This document shows positions 44,254-52,639 of a DNA stretch of 64,000 nt, in pieces; within the stretch, counting starts at the first letter, position 1; each line of letters starts with the position of its first letter. The notes beneath the pieces were generated by a model that was given only the letters and a program-made list of their open reading frames with translations, made no database searches and was not told where the DNA came from. The position numbers were made by a program, and so were the translations under genes. Origin of the DNA: Microvirga makkahensis (GTDB taxonomy: Bacteria; Pseudomonadota; Alphaproteobacteria; Rhizobiales; Beijerinckiaceae); the NCBI RefSeq assembly GCF_009830105.1, contig NZ_WURB01000016.1:1-64000 (forward strand). Reading direction: 5' to 3'.

Positions 44254-44874
44254 TCAAGCCGCTTTCCTGGTAAACAGCAGCGCGACGCCGAAGCCGATCA
44301 TGGTGACACCGGAGAGGCGGTTCATCCAGCCGAACACGTTTCCGGTGCGGGAGAGCCGGTTGAGGCGGTGGCCGAGCACCGAATAGAGGACGACGGCGAC
44401 CACCTCGAGCGCGAGGAAGACCGCGCCCAGAACCGCGAAGCTGAGCCAGTAGGCGCCGGGCTCGACGAATTGCGGAAGGAAGGCGGTGAAGATCAGGATC
44501 GCCTTGGGATTGCCGATGGCGGTCCAGAATTCCTGCAGGACGAGGGTTTTCAAGGGCCGCCCCCCGCCGGCCCTCGGCGCCTCGATGGCGGCGCTTCCCC
44601 TGAGGATCCTGATGCCGAGCCAGATCAGATAGGCCGCCCCCGCGAATTTGAGAACCACGAAGGCCGCCTCGGAGGCGGCCAGCACGGCTCCGACGCCGAG
44701 CGCCGTCAGGGCGATCATCACGGCGAAGGCCGCGAGGCGGCCGGTGGACGCCATCACGGCGGTGCGGACCCCCTCCTGCAATCCATAGGTCAGGGACAGC
44801 AGGTTGTTGGGCCCGAACGCCACGTTGAGCGCGAAGCATGCAGGGACGAACAGGAGCAGCGCGCCCGGGGTCAC
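44254..44874 (-). CDS. LysE/RhtB family exporter
   Basis: 206 residues, six hydrophobic segments, NVAFGPNNLLSLTYGLQEGVRTA at the N-terminus and NPKAILIFTAFLPQF in the middle, typical of LysE/RhtB. The third paralogue of the window. It begins six bases after the transglycosylase stop on the same strand. The substrate is unknown. Confidence 0.87.
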   Translation of the reverse strand: MTPGALLLFVPACFALNVAFGPNNLLSLTYGLQEGVRTAVMASTGRLAAFAVMIALTALGVGAVLAASEAAFVVLKFAGAAYLIWLGIRILRGSAAIEAPRAGGGRPLKTLVLQEFWTAIGNPKAILIFTAFLPQFVEPGAYWLSFAVLGAVFLALEVVAVVLYSVLGHRLNRLSRTGNVFGWMNRLSGVTMIGFGVALLFTRKAA

Positions 44875-44880
44875 GGCCGC

Positions 44881-46068
44881 TTATCCCCGCAGGGCCTCCA
44901 GTACCTTGCCGCCGGGACGCCCGCGCGGCTCAAGGCCGATGCGGCGCTCCACGTCCTTGATGGCCTCGCGGGTCTTGGAGCCGATCTTGCCGTCCACCTC
45001 GCCGATATCGTAGCCGCGCGAGAGCAGCAGAGCCTGGAGCTCACGGCGCTGCGCGCGGGAGAGCGGCGGATCGTCCGTCGGCCAGGCGGTCTGGATGCCG
45101 GGCAGGCCCTTCAGGCGGTCGCCTAGCAGCGCGATGGCGAGGCCGTAGGATTCGGCGGCGTTGTAGGAATAGACCGCGTCGAAGTTCCTTGTGACGAGAA
45201 AGGCCGGACCGTTCACGCCTGCCGGAATGATGATGCCTGCGCGGTAGTTGCCCGAGAGCGGGCGCCCGTCGGCGCGGGTCACGCCCATGGCTGCCCAGGA
45301 GGACAGGGGACGCTTGCTCTTGCGGCCGGCCAGCTTGGGATTGAAGTTCTGGGGCAGGCGCACCTCGTAGCCCCAGGGCAGGCCCTTCACCCAGCCCGCC
45401 TTCTTGAGGAAGTTGGCGGTGGAGTGAACCGCATCCGGAACGGAGGCCATGATGTCGCGCCGCCCGTCGCCGTCCCCGTCTACGGCCAGACGCTGGAAGG
45501 TCGAGGGCATGAACTGCGTGTGGCCGAAGGCGCCGGCCCAGGATCCGCGCAGGTATGCGGGGTTGATATCCCCGTCCTGCACGATCTTGAGGGTCGCCAT
45601 CAGCTCGCCCTTGAAATACTCGTTGCGGCGCGGCGCATAGCAGACGAGGGTTGTGAGCGACTGCACGAGAGGCCGCCCGCCGATATCCTTGCCGAAATTG
45701 GATTCGACCCCCCACACGCCCGCGATCACATGACGGTCGACGCCGAAGCGGGCCTCCGCCGATGCCAAGGCTTGCCCCCACTGGCGCATGGCGGCCTTGC
45801 CATCCTGCACGCGTTCGTCGTCCACCAGGGCGGCGAGATAGTCCCAGATCGGAGTCTTGAACTCCGGCTGATTCTTCATGAGGTCGAGGATGGACAGATC
45901 CGGTTCGATGCCGCGGGTGGCGACGTCGAAGGCCTGTCCCGAGATGCCCTTGGCGGCGGCTTGGCCGCGCAGGGAGGACAGGCAGGAGCGGAAATCGGCC
46001 TGGGCCGAGGCCGACGTGGCGCCCAGGGAGAGAGCGCCGAGGATTGCGGGAAAAAGGATGCGTTTCAT
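44881..46068 (-). CDS. Lytic murein transglycosylase (MltB family) with peptidoglycan-binding domain
   Basis: 395 residues. A signal peptide (first ~24, ending near SASA) exports it. The SLT-like catalytic domain (about 30-325) has GVWGVESNFGKDIGG with the catalytic Glu, and GAFGHTQFMPSTF near 178. The C-terminal peptidoglycan-binding domain spans about 330-393. It cleaves glycan strands with 1,6-anhydro formation, remodelling the wall. Confidence 0.92.
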   Translation of the reverse strand: MKRILFPAILGALSLGATSASAQADFRSCLSSLRGQAAAKGISGQAFDVATRGIEPDLSILDLMKNQPEFKTPIWDYLAALVDDERVQDGKAAMRQWGQALASAEARFGVDRHVIAGVWGVESNFGKDIGGRPLVQSLTTLVCYAPRRNEYFKGELMATLKIVQDGDINPAYLRGSWAGAFGHTQFMPSTFQRLAVDGDGDGRRDIMASVPDAVHSTANFLKKAGWVKGLPWGYEVRLPQNFNPKLAGRKSKRPLSSWAAMGVTRADGRPLSGNYRAGIIIPAGVNGPAFLVTRNFDAVYSYNAAESYGLAIALLGDRLKGLPGIQTAWPTDDPPLSRAQRRELQALLLSRGYDIGEVDGKIGSKTREAIKDVERRIGLEPRGRPGGKVLEALRG

Positions 46069-46145
46069 ACCCGCGACCTTGCAGGCAATTTGGTTAAACT
46101 TATGGAAACGGGGCCGCGGCGCCCCCGCCCCTGTCCTCTTTCCGT

Positions 46146-46233
46146 CGTCATCCCCGGCCTCGTGCCGGGGATCTCCGCCCTGGAAGCGTCGCGCTTCTCA
46201 AATCGAGATGACGGATCAGGACCGGCCATGACG
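46146..46233. repeat. Composite REP-type palindromic element
   Basis: CGTCATCCCCGGCCTCGTGC with CGGGGAT forms one half; GACGGATCAGGACCGGCCAT with GACG forms the other (its inner arm is degraded). It is located between the transglycosylase start and the leuD stop. Confidence 0.72.
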
Positions 46234-46254
46234 CAGACGGTGTTTGCGAAGCGC

Positions 46255-46857
46255 TCAGGCCCAGGCGCGCTCGGAGAGCTTCTTCTCGAAGTTGTCGATG
46301 GCGGAAGCCTTCTCCATGGTCAGGCCGATGCCGTCGAGGCCGTTGAGCATGCAGTGCTTCTTGAACGGATCGATGTCGAAGGTGATCCTGCCGCCGTCGG
46401 GGCCGCGGATTTCTTGGGCTTCGAGATCGACGGTGAGCGTGGCGTTGGCGCCGCGGCTGGCGTCGTCGAAGAGCTTTTCGAGGTCCTCGGGGCTCACCTT
46501 GATCGGCAGGATGCCGTTTTGGAAGCAGTTGTTGTAGAAGATGTCTGCGAAGCTCGTGGAGATCACGCAGCGGATGCCGAAATCGAGCAGCGCCCAGGGA
46601 GCATGCTCACGCGACGAGCCGCAGCCGAAATTGTCGCCCGCGATCAGGATCTTGGCGTCGCGGTAGGCGGGCTGGTTGAGCACGAAGTCCGGGTTCTCCG
46701 AACCATCCTCGCGGTAGCGCATCTCCGAGAAGAGACCCTTGCCGAGACCCGTGCGCTTGATGGTCTTCAGGTATTGCTTGGGGATGATCATATCGGTGTC
46801 GATGTTGATGATCCGCAGCGGCGCCGCGACGCTTTCCAGCACGGTGAACTTTTCCAT
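46255..46857 (-). CDS. leuD: 3-isopropylmalate dehydratase small subunit
   Basis: 200 residues from an ATG with GAGGAGGGAAGACC before it. The swivelling-domain start [17 protein letters not shown] and [17 protein letters not shown] near 76 are diagnostic. With LeuC it isomerises 2- to 3-isopropylmalate. It lies 2.9 kb from leuC, with a broken lysR gene, a zincin-like gene and small genes between them. Confidence 0.96.
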   Translation of the reverse strand: MEKFTVLESVAAPLRIINIDTDMIIPKQYLKTIKRTGLGKGLFSEMRYREDGSENPDFVLNQPAYRDAKILIAGDNFGCGSSREHAPWALLDFGIRCVISTSFADIFYNNCFQNGILPIKVSPEDLEKLFDDASRGANATLTVDLEAQEIRGPDGGRITFDIDPFKKHCMLNGLDGIGLTMEKASAIDNFEKKLSERAWA

Positions 46858-46962
46858 GGTCTTCCCTCCTCGGCCCGATGCCGGTTGTCCCTGGCTGCCT
46901 CTTATCAAAGCCGCAGGGAGAGCACTAGACCCATGGTGGTCGCGGCCCGGAACTGCGCGATC

Positions 46963-47838
46963 CTAGGCCCGGAAAACCTCCGTCACGCTCAGGATTTCTT
47001 CCCGAAACCATTGATGCGCCGGGTTCCTGTCGTGCCGCTTATGCCAGTAGAGCTGATATCGTGAGTCTTCACCGGAACCGGTAGGTCGTAGATAGCGAGA
47101 TCAAGGCTCGAGGCCACAGCCTGGGCGAGTTGGATCGGAACAGCCGCGATCAAACGGCCTTGAGCCGCTGCGAGCGCCACACTTTGGAAATGGGGAAGCA
47201 TCAGCACCACCTTTGTGCTGCGGCCAACCGTCGCCAGGCTCGTGTCCGCGACACCGGGCATGCCATCGACGGAATGGATGGCATGGGGCAGTTCGCAGAA
47301 GAGGTCGAGGGGAAACTCGCCCGTGGCCCATTGCCGCTTCGCGGCGGCCGGATGGCTTTTCGCGATGATGATGGCCGAAGGCGCGATGAACAAGGTCTCC
47401 GTCGAGATCCAGTCCGGCATGGCGGAAGAGGGCTCCATGGCGATTTCCATGAGCCTCAGCTTGACGTGAGGCGCCTTGACGGCAAGCCGCTCGCTGAGGC
47501 TAGGCATGAGCAGGGTCGAGAAGAAGTCGGCCCCGATCAGGGTGAAGGGTCGATCGGCCGAGCCGGGATCGAAGCGCTTGTCTCCGGCCAGAGCGGTTTC
47601 GATTTGAGCCAGAGCCTCCCGGGCAGCCGCGTCCAGGCCCTCGGCGCGCGGGGTGGGCACCATGTCATTGCCACGACGGACGAACAGTTGATCGTCGAGG
47701 AGGTGCCGGAGCCGTTTCAGGGCGGCGCTCGCCGCGGGCTGACTGAGGCCGATGATCGCCGGCCCGGGTGACGCTTCGCTCGCGCATGAGAGCATTGAAG
47801 ACCCGCAGCAGGTTGAGATCGAAGGCAGCGAAATTCAT
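46963..47838 (-). pseudogene. LysR-family transcriptional regulator broken by two compensating frameshifts
   Basis: The normal LysR start MNFAAFDLNLLRVFNALMRE lies in one frame from ATG 47838. Near 47765 the reading moves to a second frame (IGLSQPAASAALKRLRHLL, LFVRRGNDMVPTP), splitting the HTH. It continues as a 240-codon domain. Near 47060 the proper C-terminus YQLYWHKRHDRNPAHQWFRE returns to the first frame and ends at TAG 46963. If rephased, the protein would have 291 residues, normal for LysR. Either a pseudogene or two sequence errors. Upstream of leuD; its target is unknown. Confidence 0.75.
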
Positions 47839-48532
47839 GCTGTTGATGGGCCCCATACGATCAATCGATTTCCATTTTTCGTCCGGCTGCCGCAAAGACA
47901 GGAGGCGAGTTCGAGGAAGGCTCAAGGCAATCCTTGGGGAGCTTGGAGATGAGAGCATTCATTTTGAGACCGGCGGCGATCCCGTTCGGAGCCGCCGCCC
48001 TGAACACCAGGCAATATCTGTCAGCCGTGTTGGAGGATGTCCCCATCAGCGAGCATGTTTGGCTCAAGGCGGCAGCTGCCTCTCCGCCATCCGCACAAGC
48101 CCTCGGCTTCCGCACCGCGCTCAGGGCGGCTCTGGCGGGGATGCGCCGCGATCTTTCGGTGCTCTTCGACAATGCTCCCACCCCGGAGCATGCCTGGCTG
48201 AGAACGGCGGATTCACCGGTTCGGAAGATGCCCTCGCCCATGGGGGCTTTGAATGGGCGCACCCTCCTGAAGCCGAGGGGCATGCATTTCGCACTTTCCA
48301 TCAGCTTGCTCTTTCTGCTCTGATCGTCGACGAGTTCCCAACATGCAGCGGCGGACTTTTCCGGCCCTTCAGCGTCAATATGAGACTTTGCTTTAGCAAG
48401 AGCCGGTCGCACGGGATCCCCTTAGCATCCGGGAGCGCCGCTGCCGCCTGATTGGCGTCGCCATGCCTGCCGCCCAAGCGAGCCGCACGATTGCCGTGCC
48501 GTCGGCATGGCGAAGGATTTCTCAGGCGTCGG
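47839..48532. other. 694-base stretch with no recognised gene
   Basis: Lies between the lysR remnant and the zincin-like gene. One plus-strand frame starts at ATG 47949 with GGGGAG before it and runs to 48323 (124 residues). It contains an imperfect internal repeat: VLEDVPISEHVWLKAA and LFDNAPTPEHAWLRTA, about 53 residues apart. No homologue is recognised, and a minus-strand frame of similar length overlaps it. It could be a small gene, or decayed sequence. Confidence 0.35.
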
Positions 48533-48940
48533 TCACGAGGCCGCCGCCTCAATGGCTTCCATGTCCTCGTCCGAGAGGCCGAAATGGTGGCCGATCTCGT
48601 GCACCAGCACATGGGTGACGAGGCTGCCGAGGCTTTCCTCGTGCTCGGCCCAGTAATCGAGAATCGGGCGGCGGTAGAGCCAGACCATGTTGGGAAACTG
48701 GCCCGTCTGCATCGTCGCGCCTCCCTGGGCCAATCCGATGCCGCGAAAGAGGCCCAGGAGGTCGAAGGGCGTCTCGCAGCCCATCTCCGCCAGGGTCTCG
48801 TCGTCCGGGAAATCCTCGACGCGAATGACGACCCCCTCGCACAGCGCCCGGAACTCCTCCGGCAGCCGCGCATAAGCCGCCTCGGCGAGCGCTTCGAAAT
48901 CCGCCAGCGATGGAGCGTGGAGAGAGACCCAATCGATCAT
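48533..48940 (-). CDS. Zincin-like metallopeptidase family protein
   Basis: 135 residues. The zinc motif HEIGHHFGLSDEDM lies near 113-126, with an upstream block GGATMQTGQFPNMVWLYRRP characteristic of the Zincin_1 / DUF2744-type small metallopeptidases of alphaproteobacteria. No signal peptide. It begins three bases after the stop of the neighbouring small membrane-protein gene, so the two are probably co-transcribed. The substrate is unknown. Confidence 0.87.
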   Translation of the reverse strand: MIDWVSLHAPSLADFEALAEAAYARLPEEFRALCEGVVIRVEDFPDDETLAEMGCETPFDLLGLFRGIGLAQGGATMQTGQFPNMVWLYRRPILDYWAEHEESLGSLVTHVLVHEIGHHFGLSDEDMEAIEAAAS

Positions 48941-48943
48941 GGT

Positions 48944-49207
48944 TCAGAGAATGCCGAGCTGGATCAGCAGCCACAGGCCGAGCAGGATGACGCCGACCAG
49001 CGACAGGGTGCGCCCGATGCGTCGCCCCCAGAGCTCGACGGGATCCGTGCGGCCATCCTCGGCGGCGCCCACGGCATCGCGGCCGCCGAAATGGTCCTGC
49101 GCCTGCCGACCCATGCGGGCGAGCGCGGAGGAACCGACGGATTCCGTGTCGCGCCGCACGCGCTCCAGAGCCTCGCGGGCTTCGCGTTCGCGCTCCTGCT
49201 CGTTCAT
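48944..49207 (-). CDS. Small tail-anchored-like membrane protein
   Basis: 87 residues. A charged N-terminal helix (NEQEREREAREALERVRRDT) suggests a coiled coil, and one hydrophobic segment near the C-terminus (LSLVGVILLGLWLLIQLGIL) would anchor it with the bulk in the cytoplasm. It directly precedes the zincin-like gene. No family is recognised. Confidence 0.7.
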   Translation of the reverse strand: MNEQEREREAREALERVRRDTESVGSSALARMGRQAQDHFGGRDAVGAAEDGRTDPVELWGRRIGRTLSLVGVILLGLWLLIQLGIL

Positions 49208-49330
49208 AAAGGGCTCCCCAGGGGTTCACCTGTTCCAGACCATACGCGCTCCCGCGGGCCGGAGACAACGGAACGCCACGGCGGCTGCCCCGTTGACAGC
49301 CCTGAATAGGCAACTCGAAGTGAGGCAGCA

Positions 49331-49624
49331 ATGCGTAAAATTCTTGGTGTCCTGGCTGCGGCCGGGCTGGCGGCTCTCGGCGCCGGCACGGCGTCGGCTC
49401 AGGGGGTGGGCGTGCATATCGGCCCCGGAGGCGTTCACCTGACCCAGGATCGTCCGGTTTATCGCGAGCGTATCGTCGAGCGTCGCTATGTGCGTCCCGC
49501 CCGCACTCGCACCGTCTGTCGCACTGAGTACCGCGAACGCGTCCGCCCGAACGGCGTCGTGGTGCGCCGCCCGGTCGAGGTCTGCCGCCGCGTGGTCGGC
49601 GCGCGCCGGGTCTATGTGGACTAG
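49331..49624 (+). CDS. Small exported basic protein
   Basis: 97 residues. A signal peptide MRKILGVLAAAGLAALGAGT ends at ASAQ. The mature part is Arg/Val-rich with three Cys residues (RTVCRTEYRERVRP, VEVCRRVVG), a composition common among small exported proteins of Hyphomicrobiales. GAGGCAGC precedes the ATG. Followed by a bidirectional terminator. The function is unknown. Confidence 0.75.
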   Translation: MRKILGVLAAAGLAALGAGTASAQGVGVHIGPGGVHLTQDRPVYRERIVERRYVRPARTRTVCRTEYRERVRPNGVVVRRPVEVCRRVVGARRVYVD

Positions 49625-49642
49625 GACTTTCGGCCCCTGAAC

Positions 49643-49676
49643 GAAAAAGGCGGCGGCTCACGCGAGCCCGCCGCCT
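49643..49676. terminator. Bidirectional terminator (leuC and small exported protein gene)
   Basis: GGCGGCGGCTC (49649-49659) pairs with GAGCCCGCCGCC (49664-49675) with one bulge. On the minus strand, leuC's direction, it is followed by TTTTTCGTT, a strong T-tract. Confidence 0.82.
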
Positions 49677-49701
49677 CCTCGTTTGTGCTCGGAACCGCCG
49701 A

Positions 49702-51108
49702 TCAGCCGAAGGTTCGGATGTCCACGAACCGGCCCGCGATCGCCGCCGCCGCCGCCATGGCGGGGGAGACGAGATGCGTGCGGCCCTTGAAGCCCTGGCG
49801 GCCCTCGAAGTTGCGGTTCGAGGTGGAGGCGCAGCGCTCGCCGGGCGCAAGCCGGTCCGCGTTCATGGCCAGGCACATGGAGCAGCCGGGCTCGCGCCAG
49901 TCGAAGCCCGCTTCCTTGAAGATCTTGTCCAGCCCTTCCGCCTCCGCCTGCATCTTCACGATGCCGGAGCCGGGCACGATCATGGCGTTCACGCGTTCAT
50001 GCACCTTCTTTCCCTGGACCACCTGCGCGACGGCGCGCAGGTCCTCGATGCGGCCGTTGGTGCAGGAGCCGATGAACACCCGGTCGAGTTCGATGTCGGT
50101 GATCTTCGTGCCGGGGGTAAGGCCCATGTACTCCAGCGCGCGCCACTTGGAGAGGCGCTTGTTCTCGTCCTGGATGTCGTCCGGGTTCGGCACCACGCCG
50201 GCGACCGAGATCACGTCCTCAGGGCTCGTGCCCCAGGTCACGATGGGCGGAAGATTGGCGGCATCGAGCCTGATCTCGGTGTCGAAGAAGGCGCCCTCGT
50301 CCGTGCGCAGGCTGTCCCAGTAGCGCACGGCCGCGTCCCAGGCATCGCCCTTCGGCGCCTTGGGGCGGTCCTTCAGATAAGCATAGGTCTTCTCGTCCGG
50401 CGCCACCATGCCCGCGCGGGCGCCGCCCTCGATGGACATGTTGCAGATGGTCATGCGGCCTTCCATCGACAGGGACCGGATGGCCTCGCCCGCATACTCG
50501 ATCACGTGGCCGGTGCCGCCGGCGGTGCCGATCTCGCCGATGATGGCGAGGATGATGTCCTTCGCCGTGACGCCGGGGGGCAGCTGCCCATCCACGGTCA
50601 CGCGCATGTTCTTGGCCTTCTTCTGGATCAGGGTCTGGGTCGCGAGCACGTGCTCGACTTCAGAGGTGCCGATGCCGTGGGCGAGCGAGCCGAAGGCGCC
50701 ATGGGTGGAGGTGTGGCTGTCGCCGCAAACGATGGTCATGCCCGGCAGGGTGAAGCCCTGCTCCGGGCCCACTACGTGGACGATGCCCTGTCGGGTGTCG
50801 AGCTCGTTGTAGTACTCGACGCCGAACTCCTGGGCGTTCTGCGCGAGAGCTGCAACCTGCGTCGCGGCCTCGGGGTCCTCGATGCCATGGGAGCGATCGG
50901 AGGTGGGCACGTTGTGGTCGACCACGGCGAGGGTCTTCTGAGGCTGGCGCACCCTGCGGCCGGCCGCACGCAGGCCCTCGAAAGCCTGGGGCGAGGTCAC
51001 CTCATGGACGAGGTGGCGATCGATGTAGAGAAGGCACGTCCCGTCATCCTGCCGATCGACGACGTGGTCGTCCCAGATCTTGTCATAGAGGGTGCGGGCT
51101 TTGGCCAT
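49702..51108 (-). CDS. leuC: 3-isopropylmalate dehydratase large subunit
   Basis: 468 residues from ATG 51108 ([17 protein letters not shown]), the usual LeuC start; the frame is open for 69 more codons upstream but these overlap the leader hairpin. Iron-sulfur ligands are in [12 protein letters not shown] near 345 and CSMCLAMN near 405-408. With LeuD it interconverts the isopropylmalates of leucine synthesis. Confidence 0.96.
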   Translation of the reverse strand: MAKARTLYDKIWDDHVVDRQDDGTCLLYIDRHLVHEVTSPQAFEGLRAAGRRVRQPQKTLAVVDHNVPTSDRSHGIEDPEAATQVAALAQNAQEFGVEYYNELDTRQGIVHVVGPEQGFTLPGMTIVCGDSHTSTHGAFGSLAHGIGTSEVEHVLATQTLIQKKAKNMRVTVDGQLPPGVTAKDIILAIIGEIGTAGGTGHVIEYAGEAIRSLSMEGRMTICNMSIEGGARAGMVAPDEKTYAYLKDRPKAPKGDAWDAAVRYWDSLRTDEGAFFDTEIRLDAANLPPIVTWGTSPEDVISVAGVVPNPDDIQDENKRLSKWRALEYMGLTPGTKITDIELDRVFIGSCTNGRIEDLRAVAQVVQGKKVHERVNAMIVPGSGIVKMQAEAEGLDKIFKEAGFDWREPGCSMCLAMNADRLAPGERCASTSNRNFEGRQGFKGRTHLVSPAMAAAAAIAGRFVDIRTFG

Positions 51109-51149
51109 GGGTATCTTCCAACGCTGAAAAAGGTCTTCGGTCGTTTTAA

Positions 51150-51191
51150 CGGCACCCGCTCGGGAGGAAAAGGCGTCCCGAGCGGGTGCCG
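51150..51191 (-). promoter_or_regulatory. Long perfect hairpin in the leuC leader
   Basis: Sixteen-bp perfect arms, CGGCACCCGCTCGGGA and its complement, with a 10-base loop, end 42 bases before the leuC ATG. No T-tract follows on the minus strand, so it is not a simple terminator. A leader peptide with its own stop is not seen, although the open frame upstream has adjacent TTA TTG leucine codons. A regulatory or mRNA-stability role is possible. Confidence 0.5.
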
Positions 51192-51276
51192 CTTTGAAAG
51201 TATCGCATAGCTGATTGCCCGAAACGCGCAATAATATTTTTGCAGCGGGGACCATCAGCCGCGCCTGTCGCCATAA

Positions 51277-51303
51277 ACAAAAAGCGCGGCCTTCAAGCCG
51301 CGC
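51277..51303 (-). terminator. Rho-independent terminator of rplS
   Basis: On the minus strand GCGCGGC-TTGAAG-GCCGCGC is followed by TTTTTGTTT, 27 bases past the rplS stop. Confidence 0.9.
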
Positions 51304-51329
51304 TTTTCGAAACATGCTGAATGGACGCC

Positions 51330-51713
51330 TTACTCGGCGGCCGCCGGAGCCGCGGTCTTCTTCTCGGCGCGCTCGGCGATACGGGCCGACTTGCCGCGGC
51401 GATCGCGCAGGTAATAGAGCTTGGCGCGGCGGACGGCGCCGCGACGCACGACCTTGATGGACTCGATGTTCGGCGAGTAGATGGGGAACACGCGCTCCAC
51501 GCCCTCGCCGTAGGAAATCTTGCGGACCGTGAAGCTCTCCTGGAGGCCGCCACCGGAACGGGCGATGCAGACGCCTTCATAGGCCTGCACGCGGCTGCGC
51601 TCACCTTCCTTCACCTTCACGTTGACGATCACGGTATCGCCGGGCTGGAAGTCGGGGATCGTCTTGCCGAGCTTGGCGATCTGCTCCTGCTCGAGCTGCT
51701 GAATGATGTTCAT
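51330..51713 (-). CDS. rplS: 50S ribosomal protein L19
   Basis: 127 residues. The start [36 protein letters not shown] and [20 protein letters not shown] are diagnostic of bacterial L19, which sits at the 30S-50S interface. A short Ala-rich tail is added. AGGAGTAAGATCC precedes the ATG. trmD, usually next to rplS, lies 1.9 kb upstream, with a regulator and a PLP-enzyme gene inserted between. Confidence 0.97.
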   Translation of the reverse strand: MNIIQQLEQEQIAKLGKTIPDFQPGDTVIVNVKVKEGERSRVQAYEGVCIARSGGGLQESFTVRKISYGEGVERVFPIYSPNIESIKVVRRGAVRRAKLYYLRDRRGKSARIAERAEKKTAAPAAAE

Positions 51714-51853
51714 GGATCTTACTCCTGCCGTTGCACGGTCCTGGGGGCTCGCCCCAAGCCAGCGGGATTTCGGCGTCCTGTTTTAAGTTGAGGCCGCGCC
51801 TATACAGGAGTTTCGGAGGATTGTCGAGCGGAATGCTGATGCCCCGGCGCTCC

Positions 51854-52525
51854 TCAGCTGCGCTCAACCGGGGCAATGTCCGCAAAGAGATACCGCTCGA
51901 ACCAGTCCGGAAACGCCCGCACCAGTTCCTTGGGGCCCTCAAGGCCCAGGCCCATCCGCCGCGCTTCGGAAAAGCCCGCGTCCCCGCGCCACCAGGCCGT
52001 CAAGGCGGATAGGCGCCCCCGGACGCATATCGGCTCCGGAAACCCGGGGTTCTGCGTGCAAAGGGAAACCTCTCCCGCCTTCAACAACAGGAAACGGGGC
52101 TTGTGCTGCCCGTCAAGCTCGAAGCGGACGACGATCGGCCCCTTGGGCAACGCCTCGGGGCGAACCCGCCTTTGCATGTCGACCAGCAGGGGTTCCCAGT
52201 CGAAATCCTCTCCTTCCGCTTGCCGCGGCAGCCATCGCTGTCCCCATGTGCCGAGGGCGCCCACCAATCCTGCGAGCTCCCGACCCGCGTCGGTGAGCGC
52301 ATATTCGGGGCCATGCCCGCCTTCGATGCGCACGACGGCCCCGACATGGACCAGCGTCTGCAGCCGTTCCGAAAGCACGGTGCGGGAAATGCGCGGGATG
52401 CCGCGGCGGATGTCGTTGAAGCGCCGGCTGCCGCAGAGGAGTTCACGCACGACGAGCAGGGTCCAGCGACCGCCGATGGCTTCGTGGGCACGCGCAACGG
52501 AACAGAACTGACCATAGCCAGACAT
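51854..52525 (-). CDS. HxlR-family transcriptional regulator with extra C-terminal domain
   Basis: About 223 residues. The N-terminal winged helix (about 1-95) has the HxlR pattern FCSVARAHEAIGGRWTLLVVREL and ISRTVLSERLQTL, with a Cys near residue 7 like redox-sensing members. A C-terminal SCP2-like domain (about 105-220; VRFELDGQHKPRFLLLKAGEVSLC) may bind a ligand. Divergent from the cysteine-synthase-like gene 115 bases away, a likely target. Confidence 0.85.
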   Translation of the reverse strand: MSGYGQFCSVARAHEAIGGRWTLLVVRELLCGSRRFNDIRRGIPRISRTVLSERLQTLVHVGAVVRIEGGHGPEYALTDAGRELAGLVGALGTWGQRWLPRQAEGEDFDWEPLLVDMQRRVRPEALPKGPIVVRFELDGQHKPRFLLLKAGEVSLCTQNPGFPEPICVRGRLSALTAWWRGDAGFSEARRMGLGLEGPKELVRAFPDWFERYLFADIAPVERS

Positions 52526-52639
52526 GCGCAAGCGCTAGCACGAGTCCCGTCACCGCAGAAGTCCGAATTTCGGACCTGACAGGACGGTCGCGTGGACCTA
52601 TCGAAAGCTTCCGAGCACGTTTCGAGGAAGGCGCAGGCC

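Noticed and set aside
46963-47838. An intact LysR regulator from the ATG at 47795
   Set aside because: That frame lacks the first helix of the DNA-binding domain and ends with non-family residues, whereas proper N- and C-termini are visible in another frame.
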